The notes under the pieces: generated by a model | Databases searched by the model: none | Seen by the model: only the letters and a program-made list of their open reading frames with translations | Told to the model about the DNA's origin: nothing | Program-made: the position numbers and the translations under genes | Shown: piece after piece, positions 25,613 to 34,337 of the stretch | Position numbering within the stretch: position 1 is the stretch's first letter | How the letters are laid out: each line of letters starts with the position of its first letter | From: Akkermansia muciniphila | GTDB lineage: Bacteria > Verrucomicrobiota > Verrucomicrobiia > Verrucomicrobiales > V1-33 | NCBI GenBank assembly: GCA_945900785.1 | Contig: CAMDJM010000018.1 | Coordinates: 1 to 64,000, forward strand | Direction: 5' to 3' | Length of the DNA stretch: 64,000 nt

Positions 25613-27517
25613 ATGCCATTTCCAGAGTCCCCTCCCCGCTTCCTGCTCCTGATCCGCGCCCTGCTGGGGGCCGTGCTGGGTTTGCTGGGGATTTTCCTTC
25701 TGGCGGCGCAGCGGTGGCGGCCGGGAGCCAGCCGCTGGTGGAATGGAGACAAGGCGAAATTGCAAACGCTGGTGGAGAGTTGCTGGTGGTGGGCTGGATT
25801 GGGGATGGCGGTGCTGGTGCTGGGATTGCTGCTCACCAGCCGGTGGTGGGCCCGGCCCTGGCCGGCGGTGCTGCCCCGGGAAATCGTTAGGATGCCGCGC
25901 TGGCTGGTGGGGGCGGTGCTGGCGGTCATGGTTGCGGGCGCGGCGGTGCGGGTGCCCCGCCTCGACCTGAGTCTTTACAATGACGAGGCTCATGTTTTCC
26001 GGGCCCAATTGGCAGGGGAGGTCCCGAAGGCATTTCTGGGCCAGCCGGAGAAGTTCCGCGCCTTGACCTGGTGGTCGACCCTCTATGAAAACCGGGCGGG
26101 GAACAACTCCCTGCCGTTTTCCCTCCTGTCGCGGACCAGTTATGGGATCTGGCGCAGCTTCACGGGAGCCCCGGTCGGACAAGTGAACGAAACGGCGCTG
26201 CGGCTCCCGGTGCTGGTCTGCGGCGTGCTCGGGATCGGTGCCATCGCGTTGCTGGGCTGGCGGCTGGGGGGAGCGGCACCAGCCCTGCTGGTGGCGTGTT
26301 TGGCCGCCTTCCATCCCTGGCATCTGCGCTACAGTGCGGAGGCGCGGTGCTATGGGATGTTGCTGTTGGCCATTCCCTTATTGTTTCTGGCCCTGGACAC
26401 TGCCCTGCGCATCGGGCGCTGGCGGGTATGGCTGGCCTTTGGAGTGGTGCTGGGAGGAACCGTGGTGCTGTGGCTGGGATCGGCCCATTTTTTCACCGCG
26501 CTTTACCTGACACTGCTGGCGATGGCCTTCCTTCCGGCGCTGCGGGAGCGCCGCGCCGCCTTGCTCATCCCTGCCACGGTGGCCGGAGTGCTGGCCTTGG
26601 GCCTGTTTTTGATGGTAAGCCTCCCGCAGTTTGTGCAGCTCAGCAAAGCGCTCCAGGATCCTGGTTTCTTTAAGAGTCCCCACCCTTTCCCGGTGGAGTG
26701 GTTTCAGGATGTGGCGGGTTTTCTGGGATTTGGCATCCCTGGCCTGGCGGTGGATCCGGGGCATTCTTTCCAGCCTTCCGTTGAGCAGGCCTTTGCTTCC
26801 GGCTGGGGGCTGGTATTGGGGTGCAGCGTGGCGGTGTGGCTCGTGGGTCTGGTGGCTGGCACCGGGAGCGCATTCCGTCAGGGCGGCGCGGGGCTGGCCC
26901 TGCCAGGCTGCTTCGCCGGCGGCGCATTTCTGACCTGGGCCTACTGCTCTGCCAAGGGGATTGTCTATCTGAAATGGTATCCGCTATTTCTCCTGCCTGG
27001 TTTGCTCCTGCTTCTCGCGATGGGCCTGTCCAGGTTATTGAAAAACCGGTCTGCCGCCTGGTGGGTGGTGGCCCTGATTCCTCTGGCCGCGTCCTGGTAT
27101 CCTGGCCTGACGTATTACCAGGGTCACGGACGGGAAAATCTGAGACGCCCTGTGGAGCTGGCCCGCGGAGCTGCCTATCCTCTTTCCCTGACCAATCCCA
27201 ACCGGACCCTCTACGGGGTGACCTGGTCCGAATCCCCCGTCTATGATCCGGCCGCCGTCACCTTGAAAAACGCCGCCAGCCTGGAGGATCTGATCCGGCA
27301 GGCCCGCCAGGAAAAACGGGCGCTTTTTGTGGCCCACGGCCACACCCCGGAAGCCGAAGCTGCCTCCGGCGACATCCTCGCCCAACTGCGCAATCCGGCC
27401 CTGTTCCGCAGGGTGGGGATGCTGCCCGGATTGGACGATGCCTCCTACGCCCATTACGTGTATGAACTGCTCCCCGGGGCCTCCGGCCCGTCCCCGCCCA
27501 ATCCGGATGGAAAATGA
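25613..27517 (+). CDS. GT39/ArnT-like polytopic glycosyltransferase
   Basis: 634 residues with about a dozen hydrophobic segments, a GT-C fold layout. Just after an early transmembrane segment comes LDLSLYNDEAHVFRAQLAGE: the 'DE' pair in the first periplasmic loop is the catalytic acidic motif of the dolichyl/undecaprenyl-phosphate mannose family (PF13231/PF02366). The C-terminal part (DLIRQARQEKRALFVAHGH) is soluble. These enzymes transfer sugars from polyprenyl phosphate to proteins or lipids outside the inner membrane; acceptor is unknown here. The start at 25613 (MPFPESPPRFLLL) was chosen over one 22 codons upstream. Confidence 0.75.
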   Translation: MPFPESPPRFLLLIRALLGAVLGLLGIFLLAAQRWRPGASRWWNGDKAKLQTLVESCWWWAGLGMAVLVLGLLLTSRWWARPWPAVLPREIVRMPRWLVGAVLAVMVAGAAVRVPRLDLSLYNDEAHVFRAQLAGEVPKAFLGQPEKFRALTWWSTLYENRAGNNSLPFSLLSRTSYGIWRSFTGAPVGQVNETALRLPVLVCGVLGIGAIALLGWRLGGAAPALLVACLAAFHPWHLRYSAEARCYGMLLLAIPLLFLALDTALRIGRWRVWLAFGVVLGGTVVLWLGSAHFFTALYLTLLAMAFLPALRERRAALLIPATVAGVLALGLFLMVSLPQFVQLSKALQDPGFFKSPHPFPVEWFQDVAGFLGFGIPGLAVDPGHSFQPSVEQAFASGWGLVLGCSVAVWLVGLVAGTGSAFRQGGAGLALPGCFAGGAFLTWAYCSAKGIVYLKWYPLFLLPGLLLLLAMGLSRLLKNRSAAWWVVALIPLAASWYPGLTYYQGHGRENLRRPVELARGAAYPLSLTNPNRTLYGVTWSESPVYDPAAVTLKNAASLEDLIRQARQEKRALFVAHGHTPEAEAASGDILAQLRNPALFRRVGMLPGLDDASYAHYVYELLPGASGPSPPNPDGK

Positions 27518-27687
27518 CCGTCCGGGAATGCAGTCAGGCCTCCAGCGCTCCTGTTCAGTGCGGCGGCTCTGCAGCGGACCGGGATTTCCCCCGCCGCTGG
27601 ACCACCCAGCCGGACGGCATCACCACCCGTCAACTGCTGCCTGGCCGCGCCCACTGCAAGGAGGAGGACTCCTGACCCGGAACCCTT

Positions 27688-29184
27688 CTAGCCATTCGAA
27701 TCCTGACGGTTCTTCATCTGCGGGAACAGCACCACATCCCGGATGCTTTCGCTGCCCGTCAGCATCATCACCAGACGGTCGATCCCGATGCCGATGCCCC
27801 CGGCGGGCGGCATGCCGTGTTCCAGGGCAAGCAGGAAATCCTCGTCGATCTTCTGCGTCTCCTCCCCGGCCTGATGCTCCAGGCGGGCGCGCTGCACCAT
27901 GGGATCGTTCAGTTCGGAATAGCCTGGGCTGACCTCCACGCCGTTGATGATCAACTCGTAAACATCCACGAGGGTGCCATCCGCCCGGTTTTGTTTCGCC
28001 AGCGGCACCAGTTCGGTCGGCACGTGGGTGACGAAGCAGGGGTTGAATTGCTTCTCCTCAATCTTCTTCTCGAAAACCTGTTGGGTGACCTCGTAGTCCT
28101 CCATCCCGGCCGAGATTTCGACGCCGATGTCCTGACATTTGGCCCGGCGTTGCTCCGGGGTGTAGTCCCACCACTGCGGGTCCACCCGGCGCAGCAGATC
28201 CCGATAGGGGGTGCGCTGCCAGGGACGGTTCAGGTCAATCGTCCGCGTCACTTCACCCTCCTCGTTTTTGTGCTCAATCGTCAGGGTGCCGCAGAACTTC
28301 ATCGCGAGGTGGCAGACCAGTTCCTCCACCAGATCCGCCATCACTTCAAAGTCCGCAAAGGCCTGATAGGCTTCCAGCATGGTGAACTCCGGATTGTGCC
28401 GGCGGCTGATGCCCTCATTCCGGAAATTACGGTTCAGTTCGAACACTTTCGTAAAGCCACCCACCAGCAGCCGCTTCAGGTAAAGTTCCGGCGCGATGCG
28501 CAGGAAGAACGGTTGGCCCAGGGCATTGTGGAAGGTCTCGAACGGCCGCGCCGCCGCCCCGCCAGGCACGCTTTGCAGCATCGGCGTTTCCACTTCCAAA
28601 TAGTCGCGCTGCGCCAGCCAGACCCGGATTTCCGCCATGATCTTACTGCGCATCAGGAAAACCTCCCGGCTCCGCTGGTTCGACATCAGGTCCAGGTAGC
28701 GCTGGCGGTATTTAATCTCGCGGTCCGCCACCCCGTGCCATTTGTCCGGCATCGGGCGCATCGCCTTCGACAGCACTGTCAGGGTTTCCACCTTGATGCT
28801 GGGCTCCTGCGTTTTCGTCAGGAAAGTCGATCCCGTCACCCCCACCCAATCGCCCAGGTCCACACATTCCTTGAACATTTGGAAGGTTTCCTCCGGCACA
28901 TTCTTCGCATTGAAGAAACATTGGAAGCGCCCGCCGATGTCCGCCACATCAAAGAAAATCGTCTTCCCCATATCGCGCGAAGCCGTCACCCGCCCCGCCA
29001 CGCTCACCGCCATCCCTTCCGCAAAAACCTCCTGCAAGGCGCCCGGCGCATGGGTCGTCTCATACTTCCCCCCAAAAGGCTCCACCCCAAACTCCCGCAT
29101 CTTCGCCAGATTGGCACGGCGGTTCGCGAGGAGTTCGTTCTCATCGGGCGGAGTCACAGCGGCAGCATCAGTCGGGGCATTCAT
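27688..29184 (-). CDS. lysS: Lysyl-tRNA synthetase, class II
   Basis: Charges tRNA-Lys with lysine. 498 residues from the ATG at 29184 (MNAPTDAAAVTPPDENELLA). An N-terminal OB-fold anticodon-binding domain (VSVAGRVTASRDMGKTIFFD) is followed by the class II catalytic core with motif 2, FELNRNFRNEGISRRHNPEF, and motif 3 near the C-terminus, GGIGIGIDRLVMMLTGSES. All core motifs are intact. The first 14 codons and about 400 bases of upstream sequence recur twice elsewhere in the window (33139 and 43957), so the 5' end and leader of this gene have been duplicated. Confidence 0.97.
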   Translation of the reverse strand: MNAPTDAAAVTPPDENELLANRRANLAKMREFGVEPFGGKYETTHAPGALQEVFAEGMAVSVAGRVTASRDMGKTIFFDVADIGGRFQCFFNAKNVPEETFQMFKECVDLGDWVGVTGSTFLTKTQEPSIKVETLTVLSKAMRPMPDKWHGVADREIKYRQRYLDLMSNQRSREVFLMRSKIMAEIRVWLAQRDYLEVETPMLQSVPGGAAARPFETFHNALGQPFFLRIAPELYLKRLLVGGFTKVFELNRNFRNEGISRRHNPEFTMLEAYQAFADFEVMADLVEELVCHLAMKFCGTLTIEHKNEEGEVTRTIDLNRPWQRTPYRDLLRRVDPQWWDYTPEQRRAKCQDIGVEISAGMEDYEVTQQVFEKKIEEKQFNPCFVTHVPTELVPLAKQNRADGTLVDVYELIINGVEVSPGYSELNDPMVQRARLEHQAGEETQKIDEDFLLALEHGMPPAGGIGIGIDRLVMMLTGSESIRDVVLFPQMKNRQDSNG

Positions 29185-29592
29185 GGGGCGGCAGACCTGC
29201 CACAACAGGGACGGATTGCAAGAGGTGGGAAACTTCCGGTGAATCGCCCGGAATCACCGGGCTGGTGCTACGGCTGATGACCTCGCCGGAGGGCCGGGTG
29301 CGGGTGAGTGTTTTGGTCCGCCGGGTAGCATTTCGCATTTCACGCGGGGGTGATGCGATGTTCGGGAGCCGGGCGTTCTTGGAGGATGGCTTCGGGGCGA
29401 ACCGGGATAAGAGGCAAGGCCGTAGCCGGACGATGCGGAATCGTGTTTTTTGGAGCTTGGGCTGTGCGGCGCTAAAAAGACTCGATTCCCTGCCTGTTCC
29501 GCAGGCCAGAGGGATTGCTTGAGCGGAATCGCGTCATCCGAAACATCGAAGAACAAGCAAATTTACAATCAATTAAACTGATTTATTGAACG
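29146..29592. repeat. lysS leader, copy A of a dispersed duplication
   Basis: This covers the first 14 lysS codons and about 400 bases upstream. It matches 43957-44395 along nearly its full length (landmarks: CGGCAGACCTGCCACAACAG, GGAGCCGGGCGTTC, GGCGAACCGGGATAAGAGGC, GGGATTGCTTGAGCGG) and 33139-33342 in part. The frames are not conserved between copies, so it is non-coding outside lysS. It fills the gap between lysS and the J-domain gene. Confidence 0.8.
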
Positions 29593-29643
29593 CTCATTCC
29601 GGAAGAAAAGTAAAACACCGTCCGACCGAAAATTTGCAGGCGG

Positions 29644-30591
29644 TTAAAATTCAGATTCGTTGATTGTTTCGGTTTGCATGTTTCCATTAATTACCTCATA
29701 AAGAGCAAGTGTGATATTGCTGTATTCCGTGCCTGTAGGGGTTGGGTTTTCCTGCAAAGTAAACTCTTCGGTTTTTGAAAGCGTTCCGTCAGATAGGTCT
29801 CTGTAGCGGACATCAAATTTTCCTTTTATTATACTTTTAAAGGTGAATTTAGCTTGTGCGGGTATAAAGCAGTGTCGCACTAGATAGGCGGTAGTTCCAA
29901 TTGAGACTAATTTAAGGTGAACATCCGAAGTATTCTTGCTGTTATCAATTGTGACGGAAGAAAGCCCGCCGTATCCTCCTTGCTCTACACCTTCAATGTA
30001 GGAAGCCCTCATTGGCCAAGGAAAGCCATAAGGATTTGTTTTGGGGCAAAGATACGCCGGTTTTTTTGGTCTGGTCGGTGGAGGATAACCTTCATTCAGT
30101 ATTTTTCCCCAATCAAATCGGTCCTGTGCGAGCTTTGCCGGGGAGTTGATTTCAGATGAAGGATAAGTTTGCTGATAGGTTGTCTTTGGCTTTTGTTCTC
30201 TGAAGAAAGAATCCCCCCACATCCATATTAAGAATCCTAGGCAAAAGGTGAGTCGAAGGTCAAAAAGAAGAATTTTTACTAGGAAATGAAAGAAACCTTT
30301 CTTGGGGGTTGTTACTAAGTTCTGGGGTGTTGGTTTGGGATCTTTATGTTGTTCGTCCTTTAGACGCTGTGTAGCCCTAATGGCTGCCAATCTCTCATCA
30401 TACTGTCGCCTTTTTTCTGTATCCGAAAGGATGGCATATGCTGAATTTAGGATTTGCATAATCCTGTGAGATTCAGAACTATTGCCATTTTGATCTGGGT
30501 GATGTCTTAGTGATAATGCTTTGTATGCGGCGCGGATTACTTCCAAAGGAGCATTTTCTGAAATTCGGAGATTATCGTAGTGAGTCTGCAT
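29644..30591 (-). CDS. J-domain (DnaJ-like) membrane protein
   Basis: 315 residues from the ATG at 30591 (MQTHYDNLRISENAPLEVIR). The N-terminal J-domain is complete: HYDNLRI, AAYKALSLRHHPDQNGNSSE with the HPD tripeptide that activates Hsp70, and AYAILSDTEKRRQYDE. After a charged linker comes one membrane helix (LLFDLRLTFCLGFLIWMWGD) and a strand-rich C-terminal domain with an aromatic/Pro segment (CPKTNPYGFPWPMRASYIEG) and SYIEGVEQGGYGGLSSVTID. The usual DnaJ Gly/Phe and zinc-finger regions are absent. The gene is clearly more AT-rich than its neighbours and lies next to toxin-antitoxin repeats, so recent acquisition is likely. Confidence 0.78.
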   Translation of the reverse strand: MQTHYDNLRISENAPLEVIRAAYKALSLRHHPDQNGNSSESHRIMQILNSAYAILSDTEKRRQYDERLAAIRATQRLKDEQHKDPKPTPQNLVTTPKKGFFHFLVKILLFDLRLTFCLGFLIWMWGDSFFREQKPKTTYQQTYPSSEINSPAKLAQDRFDWGKILNEGYPPPTRPKKPAYLCPKTNPYGFPWPMRASYIEGVEQGGYGGLSSVTIDNSKNTSDVHLKLVSIGTTAYLVRHCFIPAQAKFTFKSIIKGKFDVRYRDLSDGTLSKTEEFTLQENPTPTGTEYSNITLALYEVINGNMQTETINESEF

Positions 30592-30746
30592 AAAATCATA
30601 AATTGGGAAATGTGTCAACACTTTCAGATCGCCAAGCAATTATCAGGATTGAAGAAATTTGCAAGTTTAATAAAGCGGTTCGCATTGACCCAAAAAGAAT
30701 TAGGAGCTCAATAAATCAGATTAATTGCAGAAAAATGCTTTGACAG

Positions 30747-30780
30747 GAATTATTGAGACAGAATCCAAGCTCAATAATTC
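30747..30780 (+). promoter_or_regulatory. Inverted repeat upstream of antitoxin copy 1
   Basis: GAATTATTGAG (30747-30757) and its exact complement CTCAATAATTC (30770-30780) flank a 12-base spacer about 85 bases before the antitoxin start. The same repeat with one mismatch occurs at 32299-32332 before antitoxin copy 2. A perfect -35-like TTGACA is at 30740-30745. This is a candidate operator for autoregulation. Confidence 0.5.
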
Positions 30781-30864
30781 TGCCGATTTATTTCAGCTTC
30801 AGTTACTGCGGCCATCCAGGATTATAAAAGTCGCTCATTGACAAAACCCCTTTTGAGACCTGGG

Positions 30865-31137
30865 ATGGCTCACTTGAAAACAGCCACGGTCAGAGAACTT
30901 CGGTATGAATTTCCCCGCATCGAGGCGTGGGTCCATGAAGGCGAATCCATCAACATTACCAAGCGGGGCAGGGTGATCGCCACTTTAGTCCCCGCCCAAA
31001 GAAACGTTCTGTCCAAGCCGCGACCTCCCAAAGTGGACATCATGGCCAGATTGCGCGAAAGGTGGGGAGGACGCGTTTTCACCATGGAGCGCGTGGCTGC
31101 CCTGCGTGCGGATGAACTGGCTCAGGATTTGGGCTGA
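30865..31137 (+). CDS. Phd/YefM-type antitoxin, copy 1 (orphan)
   Basis: 90 residues. The N-terminal part, KTATVRELRYEFPRIEAWV then HEGESINITKRGRVIATLVP, is the DNA-binding core of the Phd/YefM family (PF02604). The C-terminal part, MARLRERWGGRVFTMERVAA, would wrap around the toxin. It is about 90% identical to the antitoxin at 32416. The toxin gene that should follow is reduced to a fragment with a stop after 12 codons (31137-31240), so this copy has no partner of its own and may act on the intact copy. Confidence 0.82.
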   Translation: MAHLKTATVRELRYEFPRIEAWVHEGESINITKRGRVIATLVPAQRNVLSKPRPPKVDIMARLRERWGGRVFTMERVAALRADELAQDLG

Positions 31138-31240
31138 TGAAGGCGTCTCCTGACACTTCGTTTCTGTGCGCATAGTTTCGGTTTCAGGTTAATTCTGCTG
31201 AAGCCGCAGCCCGTCTGAGGTGCAATGCGCAATGGATGTT
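31137..31240 (+). pseudogene. Truncated PIN toxin fragment
   Basis: The start ATG overlaps the antitoxin stop exactly as in the intact pair at 32688. The peptide begins MKASPDTSFLCA and then hits TAG, whereas the intact toxin reads MKAYPDTSFLGA. Nucleotide similarity to the intact gene continues to about 31240 and then ends. The rest of the toxin is missing. Confidence 0.7.
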
Positions 31241-31285
31241 TGAACCAAAAAATTAGTTGAACAAGTATGCCGCTTTCTGGTTGAG

Positions 31286-32071
31286 TTACTGGGCGTTGGA
31301 TTTGGCCGGGGTGGCCGGAGCTGGGGAATCCGGCACCGGAGGCCCGCCTGCGAGGGACTCAGACAGCTTCACGAGGATAGCTTTGGCCCATTTTTGATAA
31401 CCAAGTTCGGTCAGATGCACCCCATCGGGTGAGACGTCCGGATTCAGGTTGCCGTCCTTGTCGAGGAACCCGGCACCGATATCGAGAAAGCGGATCCACT
31501 GGCCATCGTTGAGCTGGGCGATGATGGAATTCAGCTCCTGAATCTTGCGCCGGTCCGGCGTGTTGGGAGCGTGGTCCTTGGGAAAAGTGCCGAGCAGCAG
31601 GATCCGGGTGTTCGGGAGTTTCCCGCGCAGCTTGGTCACGATGGCGGAGATGCCACGCGCGATGTCTGCGGCGGACTGCGACGGCGAGGCGACGATGTTG
31701 TTCACACCAATCATCAGGACGGCCACGCGCGGATGGATCCCGTCGATGGCACCATTCTCGAATTGCCAGAGAAGGTGCGAGGTCTGACTGCCGGCAATGC
31801 CGATGTTGACTGCGTGCAGGGGAGCAAACTCCTTCTCCCAAACCGCCTTGCCGATGTCAAGCCAGCCGCTGGTGATGGAATCTCCGATGAACATCACATC
31901 CAACTGGTCCGCGTGACTTCTCACGTCAGCCACCCTCTCGGCGTGCCGCATGCGCCATTCGTCATTGCCGCGGTCGGGTTTTGCGGGATCAGGAAGTTCC
32001 GCCGCAGAAACATTCAGGGCAATGAGCAGAACCCCGGCGAGAGACGCAAGCAAAGGCGATGGATTTAACAT
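31286..32071 (-). CDS. SGNH/GDSL-type hydrolase, copy 1
   Basis: 261 residues; secreted esterase-like fold. The signal peptide is MLNPSPLLASLAGVLLIALN with a likely cut at SAAE. Block I is FIGDSITSGW (nucleophile Ser), block II is near AVNIGIAGSQTSHLLWQ (Gly), block III is IGVNNIVASPS (Asn), and block V is DGVHLTELGY (Asp and His of the triad). This is the layout of platelet-activating-factor acetylhydrolase-like GDSL enzymes that deacetylate carbohydrates. AGGAG precedes the ATG at 32071. It is nearly identical to the gene at 44675, which shows a duplication. C-terminal tail: APATPAKSNAQ. Confidence 0.85.
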   Translation of the reverse strand: MLNPSPLLASLAGVLLIALNVSAAELPDPAKPDRGNDEWRMRHAERVADVRSHADQLDVMFIGDSITSGWLDIGKAVWEKEFAPLHAVNIGIAGSQTSHLLWQFENGAIDGIHPRVAVLMIGVNNIVASPSQSAADIARGISAIVTKLRGKLPNTRILLLGTFPKDHAPNTPDRRKIQELNSIIAQLNDGQWIRFLDIGAGFLDKDGNLNPDVSPDGVHLTELGYQKWAKAILVKLSESLAGGPPVPDSPAPATPAKSNAQ

Positions 32072-32097
32072 AATATTGATTCTCCTAAAGTTCATTG

Positions 32098-32210
32098 AAG
32101 CAGACTCATTGCAGAAAAATGGTGCGACAGGAATTTAACGAACCAGGACGCGTTTTCACCATGGAGCAAGTGGCTGCGATGCGTGCGGATGAATTGGCTC
32201 ATGGGTTCAG
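32098..32210 (+). pseudogene. Antitoxin remnant
   Basis: The sequence 'CATTGCAGAAAAATG' (leader) is joined to a piece coding for GRVFTMEQVAAMRADELAHG, matching the C-terminal end of the antitoxins at 30865 and 32416. The whole DNA-binding part is deleted. It is a third, broken copy of the antitoxin gene in this cluster. Confidence 0.6.
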
Positions 32211-32298
32211 TAAATTCACGCAGAACCTCCCCAGGAGGCCCCATGTTGCACAGGGGAGTTCAAAAAATCAGAATAATTGCAGAAAAATGCCTTGACCG

Positions 32299-32332
32299 GA
32301 ATCATTGAGTCAAAATCCAAGCTCAATAATTC
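32299..32332 (+). promoter_or_regulatory. Inverted repeat upstream of antitoxin copy 2
   Basis: GAATCATTGAG (32299-32309) and CTCAATAATTC (32322-32332) pair with one mismatch and have the same 12-base spacer as the repeat at 30747-30780. It lies about 85 bases before the antitoxin start. Its conservation between copies supports a role as operator. Confidence 0.5.
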
Positions 32333-32415
32333 TGCCGATTTATTTCATTTTCCGTTACTGAGGCCATCTGGGTATTTGAAGGAGGTCATTGATAAACCCC
32401 CTTGTGAGACCTGGG

Positions 32416-32688
32416 ATGGATCACATGAAAACGGCAACGGTCAGAGAACGTCGAAATGAATTTCCCCGCATTGAGGCGTGGGTCCATGAAGGCGAATCCA
32501 TCAACATCAGCAAGCGGGGCAAGGTGATCGCCACTTTAGTCCCAGCCCAGGGAAACGCTCTGACCAAGCCGCGCCCTCCCAAAGTGGACATCATGGCCAG
32601 ATTGCGCGAAACGTGGGGGGGACGCGTTTTCACCATGGAGCAGGTGGCTGCCCTGCGCGCGGATGAACTGGCTCAGGATTTGGGCTGA
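32416..32688 (+). CDS. Phd/YefM-type antitoxin of the intact TA pair
   Basis: 90 residues, starting MDHMKTATVRERRNEFPRIE; an internal ATG at 32425 is an alternative start. It has the Phd/YefM fold core (EGESINISKRGKVIATLVP) and a toxin-binding C-terminus (MARLRETWGGRVFTMEQVAA). Its stop overlaps the toxin start in TGATG at 32686-32690, the usual coupling of TA operons. Like other antitoxins of this type it should bind its own operator (see 32299-32332) and neutralise the PIN ribonuclease. Confidence 0.87.
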   Translation: MDHMKTATVRERRNEFPRIEAWVHEGESINISKRGKVIATLVPAQGNALTKPRPPKVDIMARLRETWGGRVFTMEQVAALRADELAQDLG

Positions 32689-33140
32689 TGAAGGCGTATC
32701 CTGACACTTCGTTTCTTGGCGCATTGTATCGGCTTCAGGATAATTCTGCTGAAGCCGCGGCCTATTTCGCGGCCATGCCGGGTCCATTGGAGGTCACCAC
32801 GCTGCTCCTGTATGAGTTCAGGCAAGCGGTGCGGTTCCAGATCAGGTTGCACCGGCATGATGCTTCCAAAGGCTATCCCCGGGCCGAAGGGACCAAAATG
32901 CTGGCAGACTTGAAGGCGGATTTAGTCAGTGGCGATGTCATCACCATCCCCGCCCCTTGGCAGCAGATCCATCTGGCTGCCGGGCGCCTCAGCGAACTTT
33001 ACACGGATGCCAGCGGTCACCGCTCCATGGACATCCTCCACGTGGCCACGGCCATGGAGCTGGGCGTTAAAGAGTTCCTCACTTTCGACGGCAATCAAAA
33101 GAAACTCGCTGAGGCAGAGGGCCTCGTCGTGCCGGTATGA
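32688..33140 (+). CDS. PIN-domain toxin (VapC-like)
   Basis: 150 residues; predicted metal-dependent ribonuclease toxin. The acidic site residues expected in PIN domains are visible: Asp6 in AYPDTSFLGALY, Glu in LLLYEFRQAV (about 44), Asp in HRSMDILHVATAMELG (about 110) and Asp in FLTFDGNQKKLA (about 133). The sequence is complete and has the normal length. Right after the stop the DNA switches to a copy of the lysS 5' end (33139 on). Fragments of this gene are at 31137 and 43823. VapC family members cut tRNA or rRNA; the target here is unknown. Confidence 0.88.
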   Translation: MKAYPDTSFLGALYRLQDNSAEAAAYFAAMPGPLEVTTLLLYEFRQAVRFQIRLHRHDASKGYPRAEGTKMLADLKADLVSGDVITIPAPWQQIHLAAGRLSELYTDASGHRSMDILHVATAMELGVKEFLTFDGNQKKLAEAEGLVVPV

Positions 33141-33342
33141 TCGGGCGGAGTCACCGCCGCAGCATCAGTCGGGGCATTCATGGGGCGGCAGACCTGCCAC
33201 AACAGGGACGGATTGCAGGAGGTGGGAAACTTCCGGTATCTCCCGCATTTCACGCAGGGGAGATATTCGGGAGCTGGGCGTTCGTGGAGGATGCTTCGAG
33301 GCCAACCGGGATAGGATGCAAAGCCGGAGCCGGACGGAGCGC
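33139..33342. repeat. lysS leader, copy B (shortened)
   Basis: Starts at the toxin stop codon with GATCGGGCGGAGTCACCGCC, the complement of lysS codons 5-14, and continues through CGGCAGACCTGCCACAACAG and GCGTTCGTGGAGGATGCTTC. A block of about 100 bases present in copies A and C is deleted in the middle. The next gene, the sensor kinase, starts 78 bases later. Confidence 0.75.
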
Positions 33343-33419
33343 GTGGATCAGTGGACCAGTGGCGGGAAAATGCAGAGGCCTTCATTTAGTATTCGCCTGA
33401 ATGGCAATTCGTTCGTAGC

Positions 33420-34337
33420 ATGAAAGGCCTGAGCCTCATCCACTTCCGCGCCCTGCCTGCCTCGAAAATGTTATTTTTTTGTCATCACGGACTGCTGGCC
33501 GCCTGCTGGCTGGCGTCCCTGTTTGTTTTTCCGGGCGTGGCATCCGCCTCAGCCATGGCACCGGCCGTGCTGTTTTTGGAGGATGATGATGCGGGGCGTC
33601 CAGGGTGTGTGGCGGTGATGAAGGGCTTCCGCCAGTCGCTGGAGCAGGGCCGGCAGGGGATGGTGGCGATTTATCAGGAAAATCTCGATCTGGCGCGGTT
33701 TTCCAATGCGGACTATAGTGCTCAATACTGCCAGTGGCTCCGGCAAAAATACCGCAGCAAGGAAATCAATGTGGTGGTGGCTTCAGGCAGGGTGAGCATG
33801 CAATTGGCAAGTGGATTCCGGGACGAACTCTGGCCCGGCGTCAAAATTATCGTCCTGGGTGGAAACATTCTGGAAGGGGAACTCCCTGCGAATCCCGTGT
33901 CTTATTTGTCTGTGAAACTTGATGTTGGGGGCACCCTGAAAGCAGCCCGCGAGCTGATGCCTGCTGCCTCAAGGCTGGTGGTGGTGTTGGGTGCAAGGTC
34001 GGCTTACGCGGGGATGAATGACTTTTTTCTGCGGGAGGCGGAAGCGGCGGCCGCACGCCACGGCCTCGCCATGGAGTCTCTCGTGGGGCTCCCGCTGGAC
34101 GAGACCCGCCACCGCTTGTCCCTGCTGCCCCGCGATGCCATTGTTTTATACGGTTCCATCAGCTTGGATGGCGCTGGCCGGGCCTACACCCCCCGTGACG
34201 TCCTGGTGGACCTCTCCCGCGCCTCCGGGGCCCCGATCTTTGGTCTATCGGAAACCTTCATGGGCTACGGGATGACTGGCGGAGTGGTGCTGCGGATGGA
34301 AGAATTGGGACGGGAGCTGGCCGACATGACGGCGTAG
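33420..34337 (+). pseudogene. Sensor kinase, N-terminal sensing half (cut by in-frame TAG)
   Basis: 305 residues up to a TAG at 34335-34337. After a signal segment (residues about 17-45, FFCHHGLLAACWLASLFVFP) comes a periplasmic-binding-protein-like domain of the ABC_sub_bind type (PF04392): VFLEDDDAGRPG, INVVVASGRVSMQLA, SYLSVKLDVGGTLKAARELM, DAIVLYGSISLDGAGR and APIFGLSETFMGYGMTGGVV. Such domains are used as input domains in histidine kinases with a FixJ-type partner. The frame is the same as that of the kinase half, which follows without a gap after one stop codon. Either it is a nonsense mutation or the TAG is read through. Confidence 0.8.

Noticed and set aside
27817-29277. Plus-strand frame of 486 codons antisense to lysS
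   Set aside because: Its His/Arg/Gln-rich translation is what a GC-rich antisense frame gives; lysS is certain on the other strand.
29254-29556. Open frames in the lysS leader copies
   Set aside because: The three nucleotide copies keep sequence but not reading frame, so they are not coding.
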